Below are positions 21,040 through 30,326 of a DNA stretch of 64,000 nucleotides, piece by piece (the first letter of the stretch is position 1; each line of letters begins with the position of its first letter). The notes under the pieces were generated by a model. The model made no database searches. It was not told the DNA's origin and saw only the letters and a list, made by a program, of their open reading frames with translations. The stretch covers positions 4,960,001 to 5,024,000 of the forward strand of contig NZ_BLKZ01000001.1 in the NCBI RefSeq assembly GCF_010723575.1. Reading direction: 5' to 3'. The position numbers and the translations under genes were made by a program. This DNA is from Mycobacterium bourgelatii. GTDB taxonomy: Bacteria > Actinomycetota > Actinomycetes > Mycobacteriales > Mycobacteriaceae.

Positions 21040-21661
21040 GCGCGTCCCTCCACCGCAGGCGCGATACCCCCAATGGACCCGCACCGTATCCGCGATAACT
21101 TACCAACGCTAACTGACAAGCATCAAACAACACCGCCCTGTTGACGGATGCAGTTCAAAAAGGGTTCAACGTCGGAACGACGTGGCTGCACGCACGCCTG
21201 GTCGACACAACCTACCTACCGGGAAGAATTGGACCCCATTTCCCGGATCGTGAGCACCGCCCGGGACGAGGCATACTCAGTTGGTACCACGGATTTTAAT
21301 AGGAATTCGGTCCCAGCCCCGCCTGCCGCGCCGTTACCTACCGGAAGGCCCGCCCCACCGGGATCGGCCACCCCCCTTCAGGGGCGCCGAAACAAGCCAA
21401 GGACTCACCGCCGCCAACGCTAACTCTGCGCGAACAACGCCCGTGGACTGGCAACCGTTCACGGTGACGGTGGGACCGAAGCGGCACACCGAAACCACCG
21501 CCAACCGCAGCCAAGTCAGAGGCCAACCACCACGGGCAACACCGCGCTGCCGTAGAAGGAACAAGCCCGCCAGACCTTTATCAACAGCCAGCGGCCGATA
21601 CTCCGACCCGCTCGTCACAACCTGCCCATAAAGCCTCGTCACAACCTGTGCATAAAGCAAG
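21040..21661. other. Intergenic region between mmpL13 and PE_PGRS B
   Basis: It holds the mmpL13 promoter region plus sequence resembling two other places. 21200-21260 resembles 27940-27995 (AACCTACC..CCGG.AAGAATTG...CATTT.CCG.ATCGTGA), and 21250-21650 resembles 9020-9340. These similarities suggest that PE_PGRS B with its flanks was inserted next to mmpL13. No credible gene seen. Confidence 0.5.
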
Positions 21662-21662
21662 A

Positions 21663-21697
21663 GGCATCCCGACGACAGCACAAGACGTCGGGATGCC
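21663..21697 (-). terminator. Hairpin terminator of PE_PGRS B, degenerate version of the PE_PGRS A one
   Basis: Arms GGCATCCCGACG (21663-21674) and CGTCGGGATGCC (21686-21697) lie 15 bp after the TAG of PE_PGRS B. It is homologous to the terminator of PE_PGRS A, but the stem is shorter and the T run on the minus strand is interrupted. Confidence 0.7.
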
Positions 21698-21711
21698 CCT
21701 TTTAACCCTGG

Positions 21712-24700
21712 CTACGAGGCCGGACCACCCTTACCCGCGGTACCCGCCGCACCACCGGCACCACCAATACCACCGGTGGGTCCGTCGGCGTCATCACCAG
21801 GAACGCCGGGTCCACCGGGCGTCGGGGGGATGGAAGGGGTGAAGGACCCGTTCCCATACCCTCCTGCGCCGCCGGCCGATCCGGCGCCGCCAGCCCCACC
21901 GTTACCACCGACCGTGCCGCCATTGCCGCCGTTGCCGCCCTGACCGCCGACTGCCCCGTTACCGCCGTCGGCCCCGGCCAGCCATGCACCGCTATTGCCG
22001 CCCTTACCGCCATTACCAGCGTTACCGCCGGCGCCACCAGAGCCACCAGCACTGTTCACGGAGTCACCGCCGTTACCGCCAGCACCTCCGGCACCGCCAT
22101 CGCCGCCAATACCCCCGGGGAGGGGCTCAATACCGCTGGAGTAGCTTCCGCCATTGCCCCCGGTGCCGCCCTGACCGCCTTTTCCGCCTGCACCGCCGAT
22201 CCCGTTGACGGAATTACCGCCGTCACCGCCGACACCTCCGGCCCCAGCCGTGCCCCCGTTACCGGCAGGCCACCGGACATAACCACCGGGGTTTGCGCCG
22301 TTACCGCCGTTACCGCCAGCGCCACCGGTGCCGCCAGTCCCTCCGTCACCGTCGACGTTGTCACCGCCCTTACCCCCTGCACCGCCAACACCGCCGTTGC
22401 CTCCTTTTCCGAAGCTGCCGCGAACGCTGTCGTTGGGCGAATTGCCGCCAGCGCCACCTGCGCCGCCAGTACCACCTTGGCCACCATCTATGCCGCCAGT
22501 ACCACCCGCGCCCCCGTTGCCACCATTGCCACCATCCCCGGACTTACCAGTTCCTGTGTCTTCCCCACCTAGGCCTCCACCGAACATACCGCCCAAGCCG
22601 CCGTCGCCGCCGCGCCCGCCAGCCCCACCGGTGCCACCCTGCAGGCCCGCGCCCACCGGATCCGTGTAGTCGGCGCCGTTACCGCCATCACCGCCACGGC
22701 CACCATCCCCACCGCGACCCGAAGGGCCCATATACCCGCGTGTAGACCCCTCACCCCCATAACCGGCGCTGCCGCCGGTGCCGCCGGCACCGCCTTTACC
22801 ACCGTTTTGGCCAGCCTGTCCTGACGTGACCCCGTCGGCACCGTTAGCACCATTACCGCCGTCCCCACCGCGGCCGCCGGCGCCACCGTGGCCGCCAACA
22901 CCCTGCTCACCGTTGGCCCCCAAACCCGCGGCACCGCCATTACCACCATTTCCACCACGACCGCCAGCGCCGCCGTTACCACCGTTAGCGCCGGGTGTGG
23001 CTCCATCAGCGCCATTTGCGCCCGCGCCGCCCTTACCACCGTTGCCGCCAGCACCACCGTTGCCGGCGTTGCCGTCAGCACCATCGACGGAACCTGTACC
23101 GCCAGCACCGGCGTTGCCGCCAACACCACCGTCGCCGCCGTTACCAGCGGTGCCGCCGACGACGGCAGGATCCGACGAAGCCGCTCCGTCCGCGCCGGTA
23201 CCGCCGGTACCGCCGACACCGCCGTTACCGCCTTGACCGCCTACGCCCTGCTTACCGGCGAACCCGTTGGTCGCATCACCAGCCGCGCCACCATCGCCAC
23301 CGGTTCCACCGTTACCGCCGGCACCACCAGTACCACCATGGGCACCCGGCGTGCTGCCGTTCAGACCCGCAGCGCCCTTACCACCGGTGCCGCCCTTGCC
23401 GCCGGTGCCACCGTCACCGGAGGTGCCGCCCACACCGTTGACCGAGCCGGAACCGGCCGCGCCCGCGGCACCACCGACACCACCGTTACCGCCTCGACCA
23501 CCAGCACCGCCGGGCAGCGCCGGGTCGGTGCTGTCCGCACCGTTGGCGCCGGTACCACCGGTACCGCCGACACCACCGTCACCGCCGTTACCACCAGCAC
23601 CCTGCTTGCCGGCGAACCCGTTGGACGCATCACCGGCGGCGCCACCATCACCACCAGCACCACCGGCACCACCAGCACCACCAGTGCCGCCAGTTTCACC
23701 CGGCGTGATGCCGTTGAGACCCGCAGCGCCCTTACCGCCGGTGCCACCCTTACCGCCGACACCACCGTCACCGGAGGTGCCGCCCACACCATTGACCGAG
23801 CCGGAACCGGCCGCGCCCGCGGCACCACCGACACCACCATTACCGCCGTTACCACCAGCACCACCGGTCGGCACCAGCGGGTTGGTGCTGTCCGCGCCGT
23901 TGGCACCGGTACCACCGGTACCGCCGACACCACCGTTACCGCCGTTACCACCAGCACCCTGCTTACCGGCGAACCCATCGGTGGCGTCACCGGCGGCGCC
24001 ACCGTCACCACCAGCACCACCGGCGCCACCAGCACCACCAGTGCCGCCAGTTTCACCCGGCGTGATGCCGTTGAATCCCGCAGCGCCCTTACCGCCGGTG
24101 CCACCGTTACCGCCGACACCACCGTCACCGGAGGTGCCGCCCACACCATTGACCGAGCCGGAACCGGCCGCGCCCGCGGCACCACCGACACCACCATTAC
24201 CGCCGTTACCACCAGCACCACCGGTCGGCACCAGCGGGTTGGTGCTGTCCGCGCCGTTGGCGCCGTCACCACCGCGGCCACCGACACCACCGTCACCGCC
24301 GTTACCACCAGCACCCTGCTTGCCGGCGAACCCATTGGTGGCGTCACCGGCAGCGCCACCATCACCACCAGCACCACCAGCACCACCAGCGCCACCGACA
24401 CCACCGTTCGCGCCCGGCGTGCTGCCCGTCACGCCCTGAGCACCCCGACCACCGGTGCCACCCGTGCCGCCGACACCACCATCACCGGCGGTACCACCCA
24501 GGCCGACAACCGAGCCCACACCACCAGCGCCGGCACCACCACCGACACCACCATTACCGCCCCGACCGCCAGCACCACCGGCCACCGCCGGGTCGGCGCT
24601 GTCCGCGCCATTAGCGCCGATACCGCCGGCACCGCCGACACCACCGTCACCGCCCTGACCGCCGGCACCGTCGATACCGCCGATCCCAGCACCCGCCTTA

Positions 24701-26999
24701 CCACCAGCACCACCGGTACCGCCCCAGCCGCCAGCACCACCGGTCCCACCAGCACCGTCGTCAACACCCAGGACACCAGCCGCACCCACAGCACCGGCAC
24801 CACCAGTGCCGCCCCGGCCACCGGCGCCACCGTTACCGGCCGCGCCCTGGGCGCCGACCACCGAGCCCTCACCACCAGCACCACCAACACCGCCGACACC
24901 ACCGGTGCCACCGACACCACCGGTACCACCAGCCTCGCCGGGAGCCACACCATCAAGTCCTCTACCACCGGTACCGCCGTTACCACCGGTACCGCCGACA
25001 CCACCAGCGCCACCGACACCGCGGACACCACCGGCACCACCGGCCTCACCACCAGCACCACCGACACCACCAGCACCACCAGCGCCGCCGGTACCGCCCT
25101 GCGCACCAGGGCCGACGATCGAGGTGTTGTCCGCACCCCGGCCACCGGCACCACCCACACCACCGGTGCCGCCGTTACCGGCCGCGCCCTGGGCGCCGAC
25201 CACCGAGCCCTCACCACCAGCACCACCAACACCGCCGACACCACCGGTGCCACCGACACCACCGGTACCACCAGCCTCGCCGGGAGTCACACCATCAAGT
25301 CCTCTACCACCGGTACCGCCGTTACCACCGGTACCGCCGACACCACCAGCGCCACCGACACCACGGACACCACCGGCACCACCGGCCTCACCACCAGCAC
25401 CACCGACACCACCAGCACCACCAGCACCACCGGTACCGCCCTGCTCACCCACACCGACAGCAGCGGTGTAGTCCGCACCCCGGCCACCGGCACCACCGAC
25501 ACCACCAGCACCACCATCACCACCGGCACCCTGGGCGCCGACCACCGACCCGACACCACCAGCACCACCAACACCGCCGACACCACCGGCGCCGCCAGCA
25601 CCACCGGTACCCCCGGCAACCGCCACATCCACACTGTCAACACCCGAACCGCCAGCACCACCGCGGCCACCGGTACCGCCAGCACCCCCAGCACCACCAG
25701 CGCCCTGCACCGCACCAGCACCACCCGCGCCGCCGGCACCCCCAGCGCCACCAGCGAACCCGACACCACCAGCAGCACCACTACCAGCAGCAGCATCAAC
25801 ACCGGCAGCACCCGTGCCACCCACACCACCAACACCACCGGCCCCACCGTTTCCGGTACCACCGGCATGCCCACCACCAAAGCTCAACAACTTCCCGACA
25901 CCACCGGCGCCACCAGCACCGGCAGCCCCACCCGTACCACCGGTACCACCAGTACCACCGACACCACCCAAACCGGCCACAGCACCATCAGCACCAGCCG
26001 CACCAGCCCGCCGACACCGCCATCACCACCGACACCACCCTGACCACCCAGCCCGAGCAGCCACGCACTAGCCCCACCAGCACCACCAGCACCACCAGCA
26101 CCGCCGACACCACCATCAGCGCCGGGCGCAGCACCCACACCCCAGCACCCCAACACCACCAGCACCCCAGCGCCACCACCCGAAAGCAGCCAACCCTCAC
26201 CACCAGCACCACCACGCCCCCCGGCCCCGCCATCAAACCCAGGCCCAGCGTCAAAACCCGCACCCCGGCACCACCAGCACCACCAGCACCGAACAACAAC
26301 TGCGCACGCCCACCAACACCACCGGTGCCGCCACCAAAACCGCCGGCACCACCAGTACCGCCACCACCCCACAACAAACCACCATTACCGCCGGCACCGC
26401 CGGTACCCCCACCGAACCCGCCGGTACCACCCGTACCGCCCAGCCCCAACAACCAGCCACCATCACCACCACGACCACCAGCAGCCCCGGCACCACCAGC
26501 ACCACCAGCACCGCCGTTACCCCACAAACCCGCGGCCCCACCAGCACCACCAGCCTGGCCTCCGCCCCGCAGCACCAGCACCACCATTGCCATACAGCAA
26601 CCCGCCAGCACCACCAGCACCACCAGGGGTGGTCGCATTGGCGCCATCACCGATCAGCGGACGCCCCAACAACACCTGCGTCGGGGTGTTGATCACCCCC
26701 AGAACAGTTAGCTGAGCATTAACCAACTCACCATAGGCATACGCCCCGATACCAGCGCGCAACGTCGAGACAAACTGCGCATGATAAGCCTCCATCTGCA
26801 TCGCCACCCCCCGGTAGGACTGACCATGCAAACCAAAAAACGTCGCGATCGCCACCGAAACCTCATCAGCAGCAGCAGGCGCCAACACCGTCGTCGCATC
26901 CGCCGCAGCCGCGTTCGCCGCAGCAACACCAACATTCAGATTCGTCAGATCAGCCGCTGCCGCTGCCAACAACTCCGGCGACACTGAAACAAAAGACAC
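21712..26999 (-). CDS. Giant PE_PGRS family protein B (seven single-base frameshifts)
   Basis: Paralogue of PE_PGRS A with the same PE domain, linker, 118-residue PGRS modules and GGPAS C-terminus. GTG 26999 has the same GAGGAG site upstream. Compared with A between 15291 and 16418, this copy lacks one C in each of seven places: about 26006, three near 26143-26175, one near 26262, and two near 26560-26572. Each missing base shifts the frame. Restoring all seven gives 5,295 bp, exactly 1,765 codons, so a single protein of 1,764 aa is inferred. From 25980 to the stop the frame is uninterrupted. Whether the breaks are real (pseudogene or phase variation) or assembly errors cannot be settled from the sequence; errors are the simpler reading. 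Confidence 0.82.
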
Positions 27000-27846
27000 T
27001 GAACTACTCCTCACAGTTGCAACGACCCGGCAATCGCCCGGGTGAAAAAGCATGCTGGATGGGGACAATAACTCATATCGCCCGAATATGCGTGCGCATG
27101 AAGATAAGCGAATTGATCACACAGGTCAAACCACAGCTACCACGCACAATGAGCCATTTACAGCATTACAGCGCCGTTTGTTGGCGCCAATCTCGGAGTC
27201 CCGAGCCCCGGAGCAACCCCATATTTGGCCTCGCTACGCGCGTCGCCGACCACCACCACACAACGCTATGCCCAGCACCCCCAAACCCATTGACGCCGCC
27301 GCACAACACAGAACAGACCCGCCGCGCCACCCCACGACCCAACCCCCCACCGTCAATCACCCCAGCCAAACCCACCCCCAACAGGGCCCATCGATACCCG
27401 CCAACCACCACACGGACACCGCTCAGCAAACTCAAAAAAACCGGACACCCGCAGGCCACACCTTCACCCCACAGACTTCCCCACAACAAGCGAAAACTCC
27501 ACTAGACCAAGCATCTGAAAAAGTTTTAAGCGCCATATCAAACAGCCCTTTATAGATACAGCGCCCTAATCAAAGAACAAGGCCGACACATTCCACACCC
27601 TTTAATCCAGCACGCTCCAAACCAAGCACACCACAACCCCCCACCCACCACAGACCAACCCCACACACAACCACCCAACACCAACAACACCGCCACACAC
27701 CCAGCCGACACAACCGAACCCAACCCACCCCCACCCCACAAGGCCAAAAACCCACCACAACCCGCAACACCGGCCAACACTCACCGCAACCACAACAAAA
27801 ACGAGGCCCGAACCCCCCGCCAGCATCAGACCGTCAGAGTTTGCCG
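24450..27846. repeat. Right arm of direct segmental duplication (partner about 14200-17255)
   Basis: Near-identical to the left arm through the PE domain and the C/A-rich leader. Identity ends at about 17255/27846, just after the shared CCGTCAGAGTTTGCCGA, although CATATCGTCACTGTGAC reappears in both copies a little further on. Small differences in the leader are again mostly one-base changes in C or A runs. Confidence 0.87.
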
Positions 27847-28015
27847 ATAGGAGCAACACACCCATCCCCCACATATCGTCACTGTGACGTTGCAGCAAGC
27901 GGCGGCGCGGCCGTAAGGATTCGTATATTTGCGCCTCCCCGACGCAACCTACCCGCCGGTAAGAATTGCCATCATTTTCCGAATCGTGACTCAAGGAATC
28001 CTTAACCGCGACTCC
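27000..28015. other. Leader of PE_PGRS B and adjoining spacer
   Basis: 27000-27846 duplicates the C/A-rich leader of PE_PGRS A. The remaining ~170 bp is unique and carries the upstream region of the small plus-strand ORFs. The segment 27940-27995 resembles 21200-21260 upstream of mmpL13. No gene seen. Confidence 0.55.
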
Positions 28016-28021
28016 TAGGCT
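28016..28021 (+). promoter_or_regulatory. Candidate -10 element (TAGGCT) for a leaderless transcript
   Basis: TAGGCT fits the mycobacterial TANNNT -10 consensus and ends seven bases before the ATG at 28029. The usual initiation distance therefore puts +1 at or next to the start codon. No ribosome binding site precedes this ATG, consistent with leaderless translation. No good -35 is visible. Inferred from spacing only. Confidence 0.45.
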
Positions 28022-28028
28022 CAGTGTC

Positions 28029-28160
28029 ATGTGGATCGACGACACCAGTGCCGATGTCATCAAGGCTGACTTCGAGGCTCTCTACCACGGCGACATGCTC
28101 GTGGAGGGCGAGACCTCGGAGCAGTTCGAGGAATGGGCTGAGCTGCCCAACGCGAGCTAA
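28029..28160 (+). CDS. Small acidic protein, 43 aa, probably leaderless
   Basis: ATG to TAA encodes 43 residues: it begins MWIDDTSADVIKADFEALYH, continues with an acidic stretch rich in Glu (GETSEQFEEWAEL) and ends PNAS. Strongly acidic, no cysteine, no signal peptide or membrane helix, likely soluble and partly helical. Evidence that it is real: a sense-biased codon pattern, a candidate -10 placed for leaderless initiation, a second small ORF 9 bp downstream with its own Shine-Dalgarno-like AAGGAAAG, and a strong terminator closing the unit. I do not recognise a family. It could also be a regulatory leader peptide, but the genes beyond the terminator are on the other strand, so a stand-alone small protein fits better. 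Confidence 0.6.
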   Translation: MWIDDTSADVIKADFEALYHGDMLVEGETSEQFEEWAELPNAS

Positions 28161-28169
28161 GGAAAGATC

Positions 28170-28232
28170 ATGGGCGTAATTGCACGGCTCCTCATGGCCG
28201 AACCAGACATCACCCGGTGGTTCCGTCGATAA
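28170..28232 (+). CDS. Very small ORF, 20 aa, amphipathic basic peptide
   Basis: ATG to TAA encodes MGVIARLLMAEPDITRWFRR. AAGGAAAG lies 3 bp upstream, closer than usual. The peptide has a hydrophobic first half and a basic Trp/Phe-containing end, and could form a short amphipathic helix. It directly follows the 43-aa ORF and is followed by a Rho-independent terminator, so the two form one short transcript. The acidic first product and basic second product could interact; this is inference only. It is too short to be sure it is translated. Confidence 0.4.
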   Translation: MGVIARLLMAEPDITRWFRR

Positions 28233-28261
28233 CCGACTTCGTGTCGTAAAGGCGTACAGGT

Positions 28262-28295
28262 AAGCCCCCCGCTAGGTGCGGGGGGCTTTCCGTTT
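28262..28295 (+). terminator. Rho-independent terminator after the small ORFs
   Basis: A perfect 11-bp stem, AAGCCCCCCGC (28262-28272) and GCGGGGGGCTT (28278-28288), with loop TAGGT and a T-containing tail TTTCCGTTT. It lies 29 bp after the 20-aa ORF. On the opposite strand it may also stop transcription of the SDR gene, which ends at 28328. Confidence 0.85.
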
Positions 28296-28327
28296 GCAGT
28301 TCGTATTGCGACTGGCCTACCGCGTGC

Positions 28328-29080
28328 TCAGCGCGGCGCCATCCGGATGGCGCCGTCGAGACGGATCACCTCGCCGTTGAGCATCGGGTTTTCGATGATG
28401 TGCACCGCCAGCGCGCCGTACTCGTCCGGGTCGCCCAACCGGGCGGGGTGCGGAACCTGCTTGCCCAGCGACTTCTGCGCCTCCTCGGGCAACGAGCCCA
28501 GCAGCGGCGTCTTGAACAATCCCGGCGCGATGGTGACCACCCGAATGAGCTCGCGGGAAAGGTCGCGCGCGATCGGCAGCGTCATGCCCACAACGCCGCC
28601 CTTGGATGCCGAATAAGCGGCCTGGCCGATCTGGCCGTCGAAGGCGGCGACCGAGGCGGTGTTGATGATGACGCCGCGCTCTTCACCGATCGGCTCGGTC
28701 TTGGCGATCCGCTCGGCGGCCAGGCGAAGCACGTTGAACGTGCCGATCAAGTTGACTTCGACGACCTTGCGGAACCCTTTGAGCGGGAACGGGCCGTCCT
28801 TGCCCAGCGTCTTGATGGCGTTGCCGATGCCGGCGCAGTTCACGTTGATGCGCACCGGGCCGAGGGACTCGGCGATGTCAAGCGCCTTGGCGACTCCGTC
28901 CTCATCGGTGACGTCGGTCTGCGCGAACCGCGCGCGCTCACCGAGTTCGGCCACCGCCTCCTCACCCTTGAGGTCGATCACCACTACCTGCGCGCCGGCG
29001 TCTAGCAGTCGCTTGGTGGTTGCCAGGCCCAGACCTGAGGCACCTCCGGTGACGACTGCGACGGCGTCCCTGATCTCCAC
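28328..29080 (-). CDS. Short-chain dehydrogenase/reductase (17-beta-HSD10-like)
   Basis: A 250-residue classical SDR. TGGASGLGLATT is the NAD-binding glycine motif, NCAG the structural motif, and Ser (NTASVAAF) with YSASK the catalytic Ser-Tyr-Lys. Similar enzymes oxidise 3-hydroxyacyl-CoA or hydroxysteroids. GTG 29080 is chosen because GGAGGG lies 8 bp upstream and the resulting 250 aa equals the length I recall for the M. tuberculosis Rv1144 product. An in-frame ATG at 29104 would add eight residues. It lies 42 bp downstream of mcr in the same direction, suggesting joint action in branched-chain or sterol side-chain acyl-CoA oxidation. Confidence 0.88.
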   Translation of the reverse strand: MEIRDAVAVVTGGASGLGLATTKRLLDAGAQVVVIDLKGEEAVAELGERARFAQTDVTDEDGVAKALDIAESLGPVRINVNCAGIGNAIKTLGKDGPFPLKGFRKVVEVNLIGTFNVLRLAAERIAKTEPIGEERGVIINTASVAAFDGQIGQAAYSASKGGVVGMTLPIARDLSRELIRVVTIAPGLFKTPLLGSLPEEAQKSLGKQVPHPARLGDPDEYGALAVHIIENPMLNGEVIRLDGAIRMAPR

Positions 29081-29122
29081 GTGCGTATTCCCTCCATTAG
29101 CCAACCTACTGGTTGGTTGGGA

Positions 29123-30205
29123 CTATACCCAGTCGTCGAGAATCGCTTCGATGTCCCCCACATCCTGCGCCGGTCGAGGCGTGCCCGGCGAGGTACGCGA
29201 GAAGCGGGGGGCGGGCATCGGCTGCAACCCGCCATTGACTTCGTAGAAGGTGTTCCGCTCGGTGATGTGCGGCTCGGTCTGCACTTCGCCGAAGGCCAGC
29301 ACCGGGGTCACACACGCGTCGGAATCCGCGAACACCTTTGCCCAGTGGTCCCGGTCGTGGGCGGCGAAGGCCTCGGTCAGCACCGCCCGCAGTTCGGGCC
29401 AGCGGGTGACGTCGTTCTGCGGCGGCAAACTGGCAGCGTCCAGTCCCAGCCCTTCGATCATCGCGGCGTAGAACTGCGGCTCGATCGCGCCGACCGCCAC
29501 GTAGCGGCCGTCGGCGCACTCGTAGGTGTCGTAATAAGGCGCCCCGCCGTCGAGCATGTTGGTGCCGCGCACATCGGTCCACAGCCCCGCGGACCGCATC
29601 TGCCACATCATCTGCACCAAGATGCTGGACCCGTCGACCATCGCGGCGTCGACAACCTGTCCCTTGCCCGAGGTCTGCCGCTCCCACAGTGCCGACAGAA
29701 TGCCCAGCAGCAGGAACATCGAGCCGCCGCCGAAGTCGCCGACCAAGTTCAGCGGCGGCACCGGCCGCTCATTGACCCGGCCGATCGAGTGCAGGATGCC
29801 GTTGATCGAGATGTAGTTGATGTCGTGGCCGGCTTGCTGGCTGCGCGGCCCGGTCTGGCCCCAGCCGGTCATCCGGGCGTAGATCAGCCGGTCGTTGACC
29901 TTGGCGCAGTCTTCCGGGCCCAAGCCGAGGCGCTCGGTGACACCGGGGCGGTAGCCCTCGATCAGCACGTCGGCCTTGGCGACGAGCTTGAGCACCAGTT
30001 CGCGGCCAGTTTCGGACTTCAGGTCCGCGGTCACCACGCGTCGGTTGCGGTTCATGGCGTCCTTGACCACGCCACCCGGGGAACCGGAGGGACGGTCGAC
30101 GCGCACCACGTCGGCGCCGAGATCGCCGAGGATCATTGCCGCGTGCGGACCCGGCCCGATCCCGGAGAGTTCGACAACACGCAACCCGCTGAGTGGTCCC
30201 GACAT
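29123..30205 (-). CDS. mcr: Alpha-methylacyl-CoA racemase (class III CoA-transferase fold)
   Basis: A 360-residue enzyme that interconverts (R)- and (S)-2-methylacyl-CoA, needed before beta-oxidation of methyl-branched and cholesterol side-chain acyl-CoAs. Visible active-site elements: GHDINYISINGIL with the catalytic His (residue 127), LVGDFGGGSM with the catalytic Asp (157), and the N-terminal PGPHAAMILGDLGADVVRVD nucleotide-binding region. It closely resembles M. tuberculosis MCR (Rv1143), whose His126/Asp156 pair is well studied; the one-residue shift comes from the N-terminus. ATG 30205 starts MSGPLSGLRVVELSG. It is upstream of the SDR in one transcription unit. An IS remnant begins about 50 bp upstream, so its promoter may have changed. 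Confidence 0.93.
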   Translation of the reverse strand: MSGPLSGLRVVELSGIGPGPHAAMILGDLGADVVRVDRPSGSPGGVVKDAMNRNRRVVTADLKSETGRELVLKLVAKADVLIEGYRPGVTERLGLGPEDCAKVNDRLIYARMTGWGQTGPRSQQAGHDINYISINGILHSIGRVNERPVPPLNLVGDFGGGSMFLLLGILSALWERQTSGKGQVVDAAMVDGSSILVQMMWQMRSAGLWTDVRGTNMLDGGAPYYDTYECADGRYVAVGAIEPQFYAAMIEGLGLDAASLPPQNDVTRWPELRAVLTEAFAAHDRDHWAKVFADSDACVTPVLAFGEVQTEPHITERNTFYEVNGGLQPMPAPRFSRTSPGTPRPAQDVGDIEAILDDWV

Positions 30206-30256
30206 GAAAATCGACCTTTCGTCTACTTTGACTTCCTATGCATCTTCGCAGCTGCC

Positions 30257-30275
30257 CTTAGCCCGTAGTTCCCCC
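30257..30275 (+). repeat. Left candidate terminal inverted repeat of the IS
   Basis: CTTAGCCCGTAGTTCCCCC; its counterpart at 32209-32227 reads CTAAGCCGTAGTTCCCCCC on the minus strand. Confidence 0.55.
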
Positions 30276-30326
30276 TGGTTTGGTGATGAGTGTGCCGTGA
30301 CCTGGGGTTTTGTGTTGTCTGCATGA

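Noticed and set aside
29081..30268. Plus-strand 395-codon frame opposite mcr
   Set aside because: Antisense of a well-recognised racemase gene; no recognisable domain.
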